Below are positions 45,026-54,298 of a stretch of DNA of 64,000 nucleotides, piece after piece. The stretch lies in NCBI GenBank assembly GCA_036362785.1, contig CP143625.1:311401-375400 (forward strand), read 5' to 3'. Source of the stretch: a beta proteobacterium MWH-UniP1 (lineage in GTDB: Bacteria; Pseudomonadota; Gammaproteobacteria; Burkholderiales; Burkholderiaceae_A). A program made the translations under genes and the position numbers. Position 1 is the stretch's first letter. Every line of letters begins with the position of its first letter. A model generated the notes under the pieces. That model did no database searches and was not told the origin of the DNA. It was given only the letters and a program-made list of their open reading frames with translations.

Positions 45026-45581
45026 CGTGCTTCTCGCGACCGCTGCTCTGACACTGCTGACGCCGGTACTTCTTTTGGTGGCATTGGCCGTTAGATTAAA
45101 TATGGGCAGGCCGGTAATTTTTCGACAGTTTCGCCCCGGTTTGAAGGGTAAGTTATTTGAGATGTATAAATTTCGTACGATGGTTACCGCCCCTAAAAAC
45201 AGTAATCTTAAGGACCAAGACAGAATCACAAAGCTGGGGTTGTTCCTCCGGGCGAGTAGCCTCGATGAGCTACCTGAGTTAATCAATGTGATCAAGGGTG
45301 ATATGAGCCTGATCGGACCCAGGCCGCTCTTGGTCGAGTACCTGAAAAGTTATTCGGCAACACAGATGCGGAGGCATGATGTCATGCCTGGGATTACAGG
45401 TTTGGCGCAAGTAAAGGGACGAAATAATCTTACTTGGACCAGTAAACTCCGCTATGACGTTTTCTATGCTGAACATCTCAGTTGGTGTTTAGACTGCGCA
45501 ATACTGCTCGCCACAATCAAAGTTGTACTGTTCCGGTCGGGATTTCGTTCACATGGCGAATTGAAAAAATTCGGAGAATAA
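44994..45581 (+). CDS. Initiating phosphoglycosyltransferase (small PglC-like bacterial sugar transferase)
   Basis: About 195 residues from ATG 44994 (TTG at 44988 adds two). KRIIDVLLATAALTLLTPVLLLVALAVRL is the re-entrant membrane helix. FRQFRPGLKGKLFEMYKFRTM, the catalytic Asp-Glu in SSLDELPELINVIKGDMSLIGPRPLLVEYL, and PGITGLAQVKGRN are the monotopic PGT motifs. It would place the first sugar-phosphate, probably diNAcBac or a related 6-deoxy-HexNAc, on undecaprenyl phosphate. Confidence 0.87.
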   Translation: MYYKKVKRIIDVLLATAALTLLTPVLLLVALAVRLNMGRPVIFRQFRPGLKGKLFEMYKFRTMVTAPKNSNLKDQDRITKLGLFLRASSLDELPELINVIKGDMSLIGPRPLLVEYLKSYSATQMRRHDVMPGITGLAQVKGRNNLTWTSKLRYDVFYAEHLSWCLDCAILLATIKVVLFRSGFRSHGELKKFGE

Positions 45582-46241
45582 ATGAAAGATTTGTTTATCT
45601 ACTGCGCTGGGGGCTTTGGCAAGGAAGTGATGGACGTTGCAAGGCGTACGAATAACATAACAAAACAATGGGAATGCATCAGTTTTATCGATGATTCAAG
45701 CTCTGAGAAATCTAAGTATGGGGCTCAAGTCTACCAACTAGACGAGTTGGTAAGCCTGAATAAATTAACGAAGGCAGAGGTCCTAATTGCAAACGGGGAG
45801 CCGGCGGTTCGAAAAAAACTGCATGAACGACTTGTCTTATCTGGCGGAAATCTCGGTGTCTTAGTGGATCCATCCTCAATAATCTCTGATAGCGCGTTAA
45901 TTGAATGCGGCGTTGTAATAACTCCTTTTTGCTCTGTGTCGAGTAATGCTTTCTTGTGCAGAAATTCGTCGGTAAACACAATGAGCATTATTGGACACGA
46001 TGTTAAAGTAGGAGAAAATAGTGTTATCTCCTCTATGGTGAATATCGGTGGGGCTACGGTTATTGGTGATAATTGTTACATTGGTATGGGGGCTCTAATC
46101 AAGGAGGGGATAAGCATTGGATCCGGCTCGATTGTTGGAATGGGTTCGGTAGTATATTCAGACATCCCCGCCAATATGATTGCGCTTGGAAACCCTGCAA
46201 GAGTTGTTAGAAAGAATACTGAACAGAGAGTTTTTAAATAA
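45582..46241 (+). CDS. PglD/NeuD-family sugar O/N-acetyltransferase
   Basis: 219 residues. N-terminal Rossmann-like sugar-binding part (LFIYCAGGFGKEVMDVARR) and C-terminal left-handed helix (SVNTMSIIGHDVKVGENSVI; ATVIGDNCYIGMGALI; GSIVGMGSVVYSDI; ALGNPARVVRK). The catalytic His is in IIGHDV. PglD acetylates the 4-amino group of UDP-Bac4N, and PglE/PglF-like genes are at 55299 and 56564. NeuD-type O-acetylation of a nonulosonate is the alternative. It begins directly after the PGT stop. Confidence 0.82.
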   Translation: MKDLFIYCAGGFGKEVMDVARRTNNITKQWECISFIDDSSSEKSKYGAQVYQLDELVSLNKLTKAEVLIANGEPAVRKKLHERLVLSGGNLGVLVDPSSIISDSALIECGVVITPFCSVSSNAFLCRNSSVNTMSIIGHDVKVGENSVISSMVNIGGATVIGDNCYIGMGALIKEGISIGSGSIVGMGSVVYSDIPANMIALGNPARVVRKNTEQRVFK

Positions 46242-46253
46242 AGGTGATTAATC

Positions 46254-46493
46254 GTGTCAAATAAAGAGAAATACAATAAGGTTTTTGTGGACTGTTTCTC
46301 TGTTGAAGAGAGTGTTCTTGATGAAAGCTTTACTTACCAATGCGTTCCTGCCTGGGATTCAGTCGGACATATGGGCATGATCGCTGCTCTTGAGGACGCA
46401 TTCGGGATAATGATGGAAACAGAAGACATTATTGAGTTTAGTTCTTATTCTGTAGGTATTGAAAAGCTCAAAAAGTATGGCATCGAAATATGA
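46254..46493 (+). CDS. Acyl carrier protein
   Basis: 79 residues, acidic. The phosphopantetheine serine is S36 in AWDSVGHMGMIAALEDAFG; helix III EDIIEFSS follows. GTG start with AAAGGTGAT ahead. A dedicated ACP at the head of a ligase, LuxE, LuxC and FabZ series suggests that the acyl intermediates of this block are carried on it. ATGA overlap with the ligase. Confidence 0.85.
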   Translation: MSNKEKYNKVFVDCFSVEESVLDESFTYQCVPAWDSVGHMGMIAALEDAFGIMMETEDIIEFSSYSVGIEKLKKYGIEI

Positions 46494-47905
46494 GTTCTTG
46501 GTTGGCCAAGCCGCACGATCCAAATCGGATAGCATTGTTCAGTGATGAGGGTAAGGTCTTTACATATGGTCAGCTGCGAGACGAAGTAACGATAATTTCG
46601 AACGCGCTCCCAAGGCGTCAACTGATGTTCTTCCTTGGGCGTAATGACGTTTCAGCGGTCAAGACCTATTTAGCTTGCTTCGAATCGGGCACCGTGCCAT
46701 TGTTGTTGGACCCAAGCATTTCGAGAGACTTGCTAGTACGGCTGCTAAGTGTTTATGTGCCGAAGTATGTTTTTTTGCCGAAACTTATAGCGGAGACATT
46801 AGAGGGCTACGAAGTATTTAGCGAAATTGGTGGCTATGTTTTGTGCTGTAGTGGACGTGCCGACGGTCCAGAGCTTCATGCGGATTTGTCCCTCTTGCTG
46901 ACAACCTCCGGCACAACTGGGTCACCAAAGCTGGTTCGTTTGTCTTGGCGTAATCTTTACTCTAACGCTCAGTCCATTGTTGACTACCTAGGTATAGAGT
47001 CGACAGATCGGGCTATCACCTCGCTGCCATTCTATTATTCCTATGGAATCTCGGTTTTACACAGCTATTTGTGTGCGGGTGCCTCTATCGTCTTGTCCAA
47101 TCGAAACTTTTTTGATCCTTTATTTTGGCAACAAATGAAATCCCTTGAAGTTACCAGTATGGCTGGCGTTCCTTATAGCTACGAAATCTTATTGAAGCTG
47201 CATTTTGAACGTATGGAACTACCTGCCCTCAAGACACTAACTCAAGCGGGCGGAAAAATGCCCTTAGAGCGCACTCAGCGTATTTTGGAGATATGTGAAG
47301 CCAAGAATATTCGCTTTTTTACAATGTACGGACAGACCGAGGCCGCGCCGAGAATGGCCTATTTAAGCCCGGAATACTCTGCTACTAAACTTGGCAGCAT
47401 TGGCAAGGCAATACCCGGTGGCCGCCTATGGCTTGAAGACGAGCATGGTGCAACGATCGAACAGCCTGGGCAAATAGGTGAGTTGATATACAGTGGACCT
47501 AACGTAGCGCTAGGGTATGCAGAGATTCGAGATGATTTAAAGCGTGGTGACGATTGGTGTGGTTTGCTGCGTACTGGCGACCTAGCAAGGCAAGATGAAC
47601 AGGGGTTCTTTTACATCGAAGGTCGAAAAAGCAGATTTATCAAGATATTTGGAGTTCGGCTGTCCGTTGATGCTGTGGAAACATGGTTCGCACAGCATGG
47701 CGTGGTGGCGGCTGCCTACGGGAGCGATGATTGTTTGCAGGTGACATTAGAGTGTGTACAGCAAGATAAATGTAAAGATTTCGCAAAGATACTCTCAACC
47801 GTTATGCGGATTCATCCTTCTGCCTTAAATGTCTCCGCCATCTCAGTTTTGCCTCGTCTTGCGACCGGAAAAGTTGACTATTCATGCTTGGAAAAGAAAC
47901 ACTAG
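46490..47905 (+). CDS. AMP-forming acyl ligase (ANL superfamily)
   Basis: 471 residues. A3 loop LTTSGTTGSPKLV near 140; A5 MYGQTEA; A7/A8 LRTGDLARQDEQGFFYIEGRKSRFIKIFGVRL; A10 lysine in ATGKVDY at the C-terminus. It should activate a carboxylic acid with ATP and load it on CoA or on the neighbouring ACP. Shorter than typical acyl-CoA synthetases (500-550) because of a reduced N-domain. The acid is not known. Confidence 0.85.
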   Translation: MSSWLAKPHDPNRIALFSDEGKVFTYGQLRDEVTIISNALPRRQLMFFLGRNDVSAVKTYLACFESGTVPLLLDPSISRDLLVRLLSVYVPKYVFLPKLIAETLEGYEVFSEIGGYVLCCSGRADGPELHADLSLLLTTSGTTGSPKLVRLSWRNLYSNAQSIVDYLGIESTDRAITSLPFYYSYGISVLHSYLCAGASIVLSNRNFFDPLFWQQMKSLEVTSMAGVPYSYEILLKLHFERMELPALKTLTQAGGKMPLERTQRILEICEAKNIRFFTMYGQTEAAPRMAYLSPEYSATKLGSIGKAIPGGRLWLEDEHGATIEQPGQIGELIYSGPNVALGYAEIRDDLKRGDDWCGLLRTGDLARQDEQGFFYIEGRKSRFIKIFGVRLSVDAVETWFAQHGVVAAAYGSDDCLQVTLECVQQDKCKDFAKILSTVMRIHPSALNVSAISVLPRLATGKVDYSCLEKKH

Positions 47906-48966
47906 GCGATATAGCGACTTGGCCAGTTTACGAACTACCCCAAGCGCGTAAGCAATCACTGCTATTGAGTGTGATGCAGGATTTAACATCACACCATGCG
48001 AATTCCTGCCCAGGCTATCGAGCAATTTTGCAGAAACTATGGAACATTGAAGATATTACGAATCTTGAAACCGTGCCTTTTCTGCCAGTCCGGCTGTTTA
48101 AGCATGAGCGCTTGATTAGCGTAGAACCTACTGAAGTTGTAAAGACAATGACATCTTCGGGGACAAGTGGAACCGCTGTATCCCAAATATTCCTCGATAA
48201 ACACACCTCTGCCATGCAAGTTAAGGTACTTTCACGCATTATGGGTGAATTCATCGGTCCGAAGCGATTGCCGTTGCTGGTAATTGACTGTCGCAAAACG
48301 ATTGCAGATAGACAAAAGTTTTCGGCGCGCACTGCAGGAATTCTTGGGTTTTCTGTCTTTGGTCGAGAAGTTGAATTCGCCCTCGATGACGATATGTCAA
48401 TCAATGAAGAAAGGGTCATGGGGTTCTTGTCAAAACATGCTGGCGAATCCATCTTAATCTTTGGTTTCACCTTTATTGTGTGGTTATATCTTGTGCGTTG
48501 GCTAGAGTCTAACGGCCGATCGTTGAATCTGGAAAGAGGAATATTGATTCACGGAGGGGGATGGAAACAACTGCAGTCTCAGGCAGTCGATCCCGAAGAT
48601 TTTAAACGCCGTCTAAAAGGGGTGACGGGTATTACTCGTATTCACAACTATTACGGTATGGTTGAACAGACTGGCTCCATATTTATGGAGTGTGAGCATG
48701 GATACTTGCATTCTTCGGTATGGTCAGAAGTTTTTGTTAGGGATCCCATGAGCTTCGACCCGTTGCCATTTGGACAGCCTGGATTGATACAGTTATTGTC
48801 GGCAATACCGAGAAGTTATCCAGGCCATTCATTGCTTAGCGAGGACGAGGGTGTACTGCACGGTATAGACAACTGTAAGTGTGGGCGCAAGGGATCGTAT
48901 TTTAAAGTGCTGGGTCGTGTTCAAGATGCTGAAGCGCGCGGTTGCAGTGATACATATACCCGATAA
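47884..48966 (+). CDS. LuxE-like acyl-protein synthetase
   Basis: 360 residues. VPFLPVRLFKHERL, the adenylate loop MTSSGTSGTAVSQIFLD, LIHGGGWKQLQ, RIHNYYGMVEQTGSIFMEC and C-terminal CKCGRKGSYFKVLGR match LuxE and related acyl-adenylating enzymes. In bioluminescence LuxE activates a fatty acid and hands it to LuxC as a thioester. There is no luxAB here, so the resulting aldehyde must serve another purpose. It overlaps both neighbours. Confidence 0.85.
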   Translation: MLGKETLGDIATWPVYELPQARKQSLLLSVMQDLTSHHANSCPGYRAILQKLWNIEDITNLETVPFLPVRLFKHERLISVEPTEVVKTMTSSGTSGTAVSQIFLDKHTSAMQVKVLSRIMGEFIGPKRLPLLVIDCRKTIADRQKFSARTAGILGFSVFGREVEFALDDDMSINEERVMGFLSKHAGESILIFGFTFIVWLYLVRWLESNGRSLNLERGILIHGGGWKQLQSQAVDPEDFKRRLKGVTGITRIHNYYGMVEQTGSIFMECEHGYLHSSVWSEVFVRDPMSFDPLPFGQPGLIQLLSAIPRSYPGHSLLSEDEGVLHGIDNCKCGRKGSYFKVLGRVQDAEARGCSDTYTR

Positions 48967-50161
48967 CTTGTCGCAGAAAATAGAGTTCTTGCTTGGGTCG
49001 AGTGATGCAATCTCGAACGAGCCTATCGAGATCTTTAGCGAACAGCGTGTTGCATTTCTCGCTCAACTGTCTCGACTTCTGCTTGCTGATCCCGTCGGCA
49101 AATCTATGCCAGATATTGCAGCATTTGCGTATTGGTGTCGTCAGGCAAATCTCGAACGAATGCGTGAGCGCTACGATCCCAAATCTCGTTTACAAATGGG
49201 CCTGGGTCTAACGTTCCATATCTGCCCCGCCAATGTACCGGTAAATTTCGCTTTTTCTATGGCGTTTGGTTTGTTATCTGGCAATTCATGTGTACTGCGT
49301 TTACCAAGTAAGCCCTCTGCGACTATTGATCTCCTAGCTAGCGCTATTCAGAAGCAATTGAATGAGCCCTGCTATCAACACCTACGACAAGATCTAGTTT
49401 TAATGAGATTTGATCGAGATGATGAAATCGTTAAATTCTTGATCTCGATTGCTGATGGGCGCATTATTTGGGGTGGTGATGAAACCGTAGCTCACATGCG
49501 CAGCTTCCCGAGCAAACCTCGCTCCCGCGAAGTAGCGTTCCCTGATCGCTATTCTTTATGTTTATTGGAACCTGTTTGTATTTTAGAGATGGGAAAGCAG
49601 GCCTTTGATCGATTTTGCTTCGCTTTATATAATGATATTTACCTGATGGATCAGTCAGCTTGTTCTTCGCCGCAATTAATTGCGTGGATTGGCGAACCTA
49701 AAGAGGTAGAAGCGGCACAGCGAAAGTTATGGCCAGAAGTGGTAAAAATTGCACGACAGAAGTACCCTTTACAGGCAGTCCATGTAATAGATAAATTTAC
49801 TGCAGTATGTCGTAACTCGATTGCCAATTTGGGCGTGCAGAGTATAGAGCGCAACACAAATGTACTTTATCGTATCCAATTAAGTTTTTTAGATAAGCAT
49901 CAAGATGAGTGTCGCGGTTACTTCGGCACTATCCATGAAGTTGTGTTGCCGCACCTCGATGCGCTTGCACCAATCGTAAGCGAGCGCTATCAAACGCTGA
50001 CTGTGCAGGGTATTGACCACACAGTTATTAGGCAATGGATCACTCGCAATCGGTTGCGTGGCATTGATCGTGTTGTACCCGTTGGTCGTGCATTGGATAT
50101 GAGTATTTTGTGGGACGGCTACGACTTAATCGGCAGTCTTTCGCGAGTTGTTGATTTATAA
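48926..50161 (+). CDS. LuxC-like acyl reductase (aldehyde-forming)
   Basis: About 411 residues from ATG 48926; an upstream frame to 48881 is only an extension into the LuxE gene. LTFHICPANVPVNFAFSMAFGLLSGNSCVLRLPSKPS is the aldehyde-dehydrogenase-like nucleotide region, IIWGGDETV follows, and the acyl-accepting cysteine is C246 in DQSACSSPQL. LuxC reduces an acyl-thioester with NADPH to the aldehyde. Pairing with the LuxE-like gene is as in lux operons. Confidence 0.87.
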   Translation: MLKRAVAVIHIPDNLSQKIEFLLGSSDAISNEPIEIFSEQRVAFLAQLSRLLLADPVGKSMPDIAAFAYWCRQANLERMRERYDPKSRLQMGLGLTFHICPANVPVNFAFSMAFGLLSGNSCVLRLPSKPSATIDLLASAIQKQLNEPCYQHLRQDLVLMRFDRDDEIVKFLISIADGRIIWGGDETVAHMRSFPSKPRSREVAFPDRYSLCLLEPVCILEMGKQAFDRFCFALYNDIYLMDQSACSSPQLIAWIGEPKEVEAAQRKLWPEVVKIARQKYPLQAVHVIDKFTAVCRNSIANLGVQSIERNTNVLYRIQLSFLDKHQDECRGYFGTIHEVVLPHLDALAPIVSERYQTLTVQGIDHTVIRQWITRNRLRGIDRVVPVGRALDMSILWDGYDLIGSLSRVVDL

Positions 50162-50178
50162 GAATAATGGAGGAAAAC

Positions 50179-50673
50179 GTGACAAATCAAAATAATATGA
50201 ATGATGGCTTTAGTTTAGATTGCCTTGAATTGCAGGCCTACCAACCAAATCGTTATCCTTTCTTGATGATCGATCATGTTGACGTCGTGTCACCCGGGAA
50301 ATACGCTCGCGGATATAAGAATCTAACACTGAATGAGTGGTACTTTCCGGTGCATTTCCCTGATGGTCCGAACATGCCAGGCGCCCTGCAATTAGAGGCG
50401 CTCGCGCAAATGTTAACAGTTGCAATAACCACGTTGCCAGGGCTGAAGGGGAAGGTAACTCACGCGTTACAACATACGGTTCGTTTTAGAAAAGAAGTTT
50501 TACCCGGCAAAAAATTTGAAATTGATGCACAAGTACTCTCTTGGAATCGCGGTATTTGTAAAGGAAAAGGTGTGGCCACTGTTGATGGCGAAATTGCTTG
50601 TGAGGCTGATATGCTGATTACGATTCCCGAGATTCTTGAGCAGTATTTACCAACATCTCAGAAGTCGGGATGA
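50179..50673 (+). CDS. FabZ-like hotdog-fold 3-hydroxyacyl-ACP dehydratase
   Basis: About 164 residues. I start at the GTG at 50179, which has GGAGG at 50169-50173 in ideal position, rather than the ATG at 50167 that would contain it. VHFPDGPNMPGALQLEALAQML carries the catalytic His and Glu of FabZ; PNRYPFLMIDHV and ALQHTVRFRKEVLPGKKFEIDAQV are standard. Probably dehydrates a 3-hydroxyacyl group on the local ACP. Some relatives act as thioesterases. Confidence 0.82.
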   Translation: MTNQNNMNDGFSLDCLELQAYQPNRYPFLMIDHVDVVSPGKYARGYKNLTLNEWYFPVHFPDGPNMPGALQLEALAQMLTVAITTLPGLKGKVTHALQHTVRFRKEVLPGKKFEIDAQVLSWNRGICKGKGVATVDGEIACEADMLITIPEILEQYLPTSQKSG

Positions 50674-52274
50674 AAGAGGTAGTTGATGTTGTAATTGTAG
50701 GCTCAGGTGCCAGCGGCGCTGCTGCGGCATGGCGGCTCAGCAGAGATCAGTCACTTAGAATTGTGTGTCTCGAGCAGGGCGAAAAGACTAGCCCTGAAAA
50801 ATATCCCAGCACTCGACCTGACTGGGAACTGTCTAGAGCTAAGGATTACAACCCGAATCCCGCTGTTCGCTGCAATCCCGCTGATTACCCTATAGATGAC
50901 AGTAACTCTCCGATTTCGATTGCGAATTTTAATGGGTTCGGTGGTAGTACGATCTTGTATTCGGCTCATTTTCCCAGAATGCATCCTTCCGATTTTCAGA
51001 CGCGTAGCTTGGATGGCGTGGGTGAGGATTGGCCGATTAGTTTTGCAGATTTAAAGCCTTATTTTGAGCTAAACGAATCGATGATGGGCGTTGCCGGTTT
51101 AGTTGGCGACCCCGCAAATCCAGAATACTCGAGTCTGCTACCGCCGGTTCCGCTGGGAGCCATGGGTCGAGCAGTAGCTGAGGGATTCAATCGGTTAGGC
51201 TGGCATTGGTGGCCTTCTTACGCTGCAATTAATACGCGGAATCATGGTAACCGTGGGGAGTGTATCAATCTCGGCCCATGCAATACGGGTTGTGCACAGG
51301 GTGCGAAAGGCAGTGTAGATGTTACATATTGGCCTTTGGCTATAAGGCAGGGTGTGGAGATCCGCACACAATGCCGGGTTCTCGAGGTCACACTCGATCA
51401 AAATGGGAGGGCAAAAAGCGTTGTGTACGCAGATGCTTCCGGAGCTCGTCATGAGTTACACGCTAACATCATTGTGGTCGCATGCGGTGGGGTTGGCACG
51501 CCGCGACTATTATTGAATTCTCGGTCGCCAAAGCACCAAAACGGTCTGGGGAACGATTCAGGCATGTTGGGTAAAAACCTGATGTTGCATCCGCTGGCCT
51601 ACGTTGAGGCTGTCTTTGATCGTGACCTACAGTCTAGTTTGGGTCCGCATGGTGTTTGCATACTAAGCCAGCAGTTCTATGAAACCTCCTCTGAGAGAGA
51701 TTTCACGCGCGGCTATACTCTCCAGGTTTTGCGAGGAGCACCTGCTGCGGAAACAGCGATAACAGGTTATTTCATGCGGCAAATCCCGCTTGGTTTTAAT
51801 CATCACAAGAGATTTTCTCAAATCTTTAATAGATCAGCGGGGATAGCAGTCATCTCGGAGGATTTGCCCGAATTACACAACCGAGTTGAATTAGACGAGG
51901 CAAACTGCGACGCGTCAGGAATGCCCGGAGTGAAGGTGTTTTACAAACTTAGCGACAACACAAAGAAGATGCTTACACATGGTATCCAGGCATCTAAACA
52001 AGTTTTTGAGGCAGCTCAAGCCAAGGTTACTTCCTCCTTTGCCCCCGTAAAACACACAGGTTGGCATTTAATGGGCACGGCCCGTATGGGGGATGATGCT
52101 AAAAATTCTGTAGTCAATCGCTATTGTCAAGTGCATGGCGTCCCAAACCTTTTTGTTGTGGACAGCAGTGTTTTCGTGACCGCCGGCGCAGTCAACCCCG
52201 TTGCTACGGCACAAGCCGTGACCTTGTGGGCCTGTGACTATATCTGTCGACACAAAAATGGCAGCCTTTCATGA
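50670..52274 (+). CDS. GMC-family FAD-dependent oxidoreductase
   Basis: 534 residues. VDVVIVGSGASGAAAAWRLSRD (FAD), FNGFGGSTILYSAHFPRMHP (GMC signature 1), IVVACGGVGTPRLLLNS (signature 2), and C-terminal GWHLMGTARMGDD with the catalytic His plus VDSSVFVTAGAVNPVATAQA. Oxidises an alcohol, commonly a sugar or polyol. The next gene could encode its small subunit, as in gluconate or fructose dehydrogenases. No Tat signal is seen, so it is likely cytoplasmic. Confidence 0.88.
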   Translation: MKEVVDVVIVGSGASGAAAAWRLSRDQSLRIVCLEQGEKTSPEKYPSTRPDWELSRAKDYNPNPAVRCNPADYPIDDSNSPISIANFNGFGGSTILYSAHFPRMHPSDFQTRSLDGVGEDWPISFADLKPYFELNESMMGVAGLVGDPANPEYSSLLPPVPLGAMGRAVAEGFNRLGWHWWPSYAAINTRNHGNRGECINLGPCNTGCAQGAKGSVDVTYWPLAIRQGVEIRTQCRVLEVTLDQNGRAKSVVYADASGARHELHANIIVVACGGVGTPRLLLNSRSPKHQNGLGNDSGMLGKNLMLHPLAYVEAVFDRDLQSSLGPHGVCILSQQFYETSSERDFTRGYTLQVLRGAPAAETAITGYFMRQIPLGFNHHKRFSQIFNRSAGIAVISEDLPELHNRVELDEANCDASGMPGVKVFYKLSDNTKKMLTHGIQASKQVFEAAQAKVTSSFAPVKHTGWHLMGTARMGDDAKNSVVNRYCQVHGVPNLFVVDSSVFVTAGAVNPVATAQAVTLWACDYICRHKNGSLS

Positions 52275-52693
52275 CAGATTTGCAAACGATCATAGGCATT
52301 ATGCTACCGGGCGATACTGATCTAGGAATACCGAGTGCATCAGTGATTCGCTTTGATGATTATTTAAGGCGACATAACCTAGAGGCGCTCTCTGTGGATT
52401 TTGCACAGATACTAGACACGGTATGCGCAGAAAAATATTCACAAAGATTCTCGAACCTGGATTCCGAACAGAAACTAGAAGCAATTAATGCTTGTAGGCT
52501 AGCTAATATAAGAGTGTTTTCATCTATGGTAGAGCATTTATTTAAGGCCTATTACACCACTCCTGTTATCCTAGAAAAAATCGGTGCGGGTACAGTACCG
52601 CCTTTCCCGCGTGGCAACTTTTTGGGAGAGGATGACTGGAGCCTTTTGGAGCCGGTGTATGAGCGCGGGCTGATTTATCGCGAACTAGATTGA
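52271..52693 (+). CDS. Small partner of the GMC oxidoreductase, unrecognised
   Basis: 140 residues. ATGA overlap with the GMC gene. It has no clear motif; the size, helical pattern and position resemble subunit-3-type partners of gluconate/sorbitol dehydrogenases (IIGIMLPGDTDLGIPSAS at the start, aromatic-rich end LGEDDWSLLEPVYERGL). The usual Tat signal of that family is absent. Function is inferred from context only. Confidence 0.55.
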   Translation: MTDLQTIIGIMLPGDTDLGIPSASVIRFDDYLRRHNLEALSVDFAQILDTVCAEKYSQRFSNLDSEQKLEAINACRLANIRVFSSMVEHLFKAYYTTPVILEKIGAGTVPPFPRGNFLGEDDWSLLEPVYERGLIYRELD

Positions 52694-52712
52694 ACTTTCT
52701 TAAGGGTAGAGC

Positions 52713-53450
52713 GTGTTAGAAAATAAAATTGCTGTGGTAACTGGAGCGAATCGAGGGATCGGATTAGCGGTTGCGAGAACCTTCGTGATACATGGTGCCA
52801 AAGTGATTGCATGTATGCGCGCTATCGATACCTCAGCGGTCGAGAAGATTGCTGATGCAAGACATTTAGACCGTGTTCAAGCGGTCACTTTAGACTTGAG
52901 TGACGATGCGTCAATAAAGGCAGCGATTAAAGAAATTGCGTCTTTAACGGGTAACAAGGTTGACGTGTTGGTCAACAATGCGGGAACTGCTTCTGGCGGT
53001 TTGTTCCAAATGACACCAATTGCTGAATTACGCAGAGTGTTTGAGATTAATCTGATTGGCCAGATATTGTTCACTCAGGGAATATCTCGGCTAATGACGA
53101 GACACCATTCGGGAAGCATTATCAACATTACCTCCACTGCTGCAGAAATTGCGGATCCTGGCACGCTAGCGTATGGCGCGAGTAAAGCCGCTTTCGCGCG
53201 TGCATCGCGCGGTATGGCCACCGAATTAGGGGCTGCAAACGTAAGAGTAAATAACATCGCGCCTGGGGTAACCAAGACTAGTATGTTTGATCAGATGGCT
53301 CCCGATGCAAGAGACAAATTAATTAATTCCGCAGCCTTAAAGCGAGCCGCTAATCCGCAAGATATTGCGAACGTGGCTTTGTTTTTGGCGAGTGACTTGT
53401 CTAGCTTTGTTACAGGTCAGACTTTGCGCGTTGACGGTGGTATGGTTTAA
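52713..53450 (+). CDS. Short-chain dehydrogenase/reductase (FabG-like)
   Basis: 245 residues from GTG 52713, with AAGGGTAGA ahead. VTGANRGIGLAVA, VLVNNAGTASGG, INITSTAAEI, AYGASKAAF (Tyr-Lys), and ending VTGQTLRVDGGMV. Highly typical 3-oxoacyl-ACP reductase fold. With the ACP and FabZ-like genes nearby, reduction of a 3-oxoacyl-ACP is plausible, but a sugar ketone is equally possible. Confidence 0.85.
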   Translation: MLENKIAVVTGANRGIGLAVARTFVIHGAKVIACMRAIDTSAVEKIADARHLDRVQAVTLDLSDDASIKAAIKEIASLTGNKVDVLVNNAGTASGGLFQMTPIAELRRVFEINLIGQILFTQGISRLMTRHHSGSIINITSTAAEIADPGTLAYGASKAAFARASRGMATELGAANVRVNNIAPGVTKTSMFDQMAPDARDKLINSAALKRAANPQDIANVALFLASDLSSFVTGQTLRVDGGMV

Positions 53451-53462
53451 ACAGGGGGGCTT

Positions 53463-54296
53463 ATGAATTCTGCAAATCTCGTAGATATTGCAAAGACTAT
53501 GCGTCATAAGATTTTAGAGATTAGTCACACTTGTAACTTGAGTGCGCATCTAGGGGGTGGCCTCTCCATGGTGGAACTTATGGCAGTGCTTTACGGGCGG
53601 GTTCTTAGGTACCAGTCAGCCAACCCGCGATGGGAGGAGCGCGATCGCTTTATCCTGAGCAAAGGCCATGGGGTTTTGGGTTATTTTTCTGCACTTTTGG
53701 TTGCTGGAATCATTGACGAGGAAACCTACAAGACTTTTCAGACAAACGAAAGCGATTTAATCGCGCACCCAGTGATGAATCTTGATTTAGGCATTGAGTC
53801 TTCAAACGGCAGTCTAGGACAAGGTTTGTCTATGGGTGTTGGAATCGCGTTGGCCGCTATGAAGAAGAAGCAACGTTTTGGGGTATACGTTTACATGGGT
53901 GACGGTGAGTGCAACGAAGGGTCGGTTTGGGAAGCTGTAATGTCAGCAGCTCAGCTAAAGCTTGATAATTTGACCGCTATCGTTGATTACAACAAGTTAC
54001 AGAGTGATGGCGACGCTAAGCAGATTATTGATTTGGCTGATTTAGCCAGTAAATTTAGAGCGTTCGGCTGGGATGTTCATGAAGTTGATGGACATAATAT
54101 CCCGCAAATTGTGAGCGCCTTTGAGGCGCCGCGTGAAACTGGGCGCCCTCGAGTGTTGGTCGCGCACACTGTAAAAGGTAAAGGCATTTCTTTCATGGAA
54201 AACAATAATGAATGGCACCATAATCGACTTACAAAGGCAAATTACGACCTTGCATTAGCTGAGTTAGGTGTTACCGTAGAAGGTGTTGGGGCCTAA
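53463..54296 (+). CDS. Transketolase, N-terminal (ThDP-binding) subunit
   Basis: 277 residues. DRFILSKGHGVLGYFSALL, SSNGSLGQGLSMGVGIALA, and the ThDP motif YMGDGECNEGSVWEAVMSAAQ ... DYNKLQSDG. Only the N-terminal third of a classic transketolase; the rest is the next gene. Split transketolases occur in antibiotic and polysaccharide loci, where they move two-carbon units onto unusual aldehydes. Confidence 0.9.
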   Translation: MNSANLVDIAKTMRHKILEISHTCNLSAHLGGGLSMVELMAVLYGRVLRYQSANPRWEERDRFILSKGHGVLGYFSALLVAGIIDEETYKTFQTNESDLIAHPVMNLDLGIESSNGSLGQGLSMGVGIALAAMKKKQRFGVYVYMGDGECNEGSVWEAVMSAAQLKLDNLTAIVDYNKLQSDGDAKQIIDLADLASKFRAFGWDVHEVDGHNIPQIVSAFEAPRETGRPRVLVAHTVKGKGISFMENNNEWHHNRLTKANYDLALAELGVTVEGVGA

Positions 54297-54298
54297 GT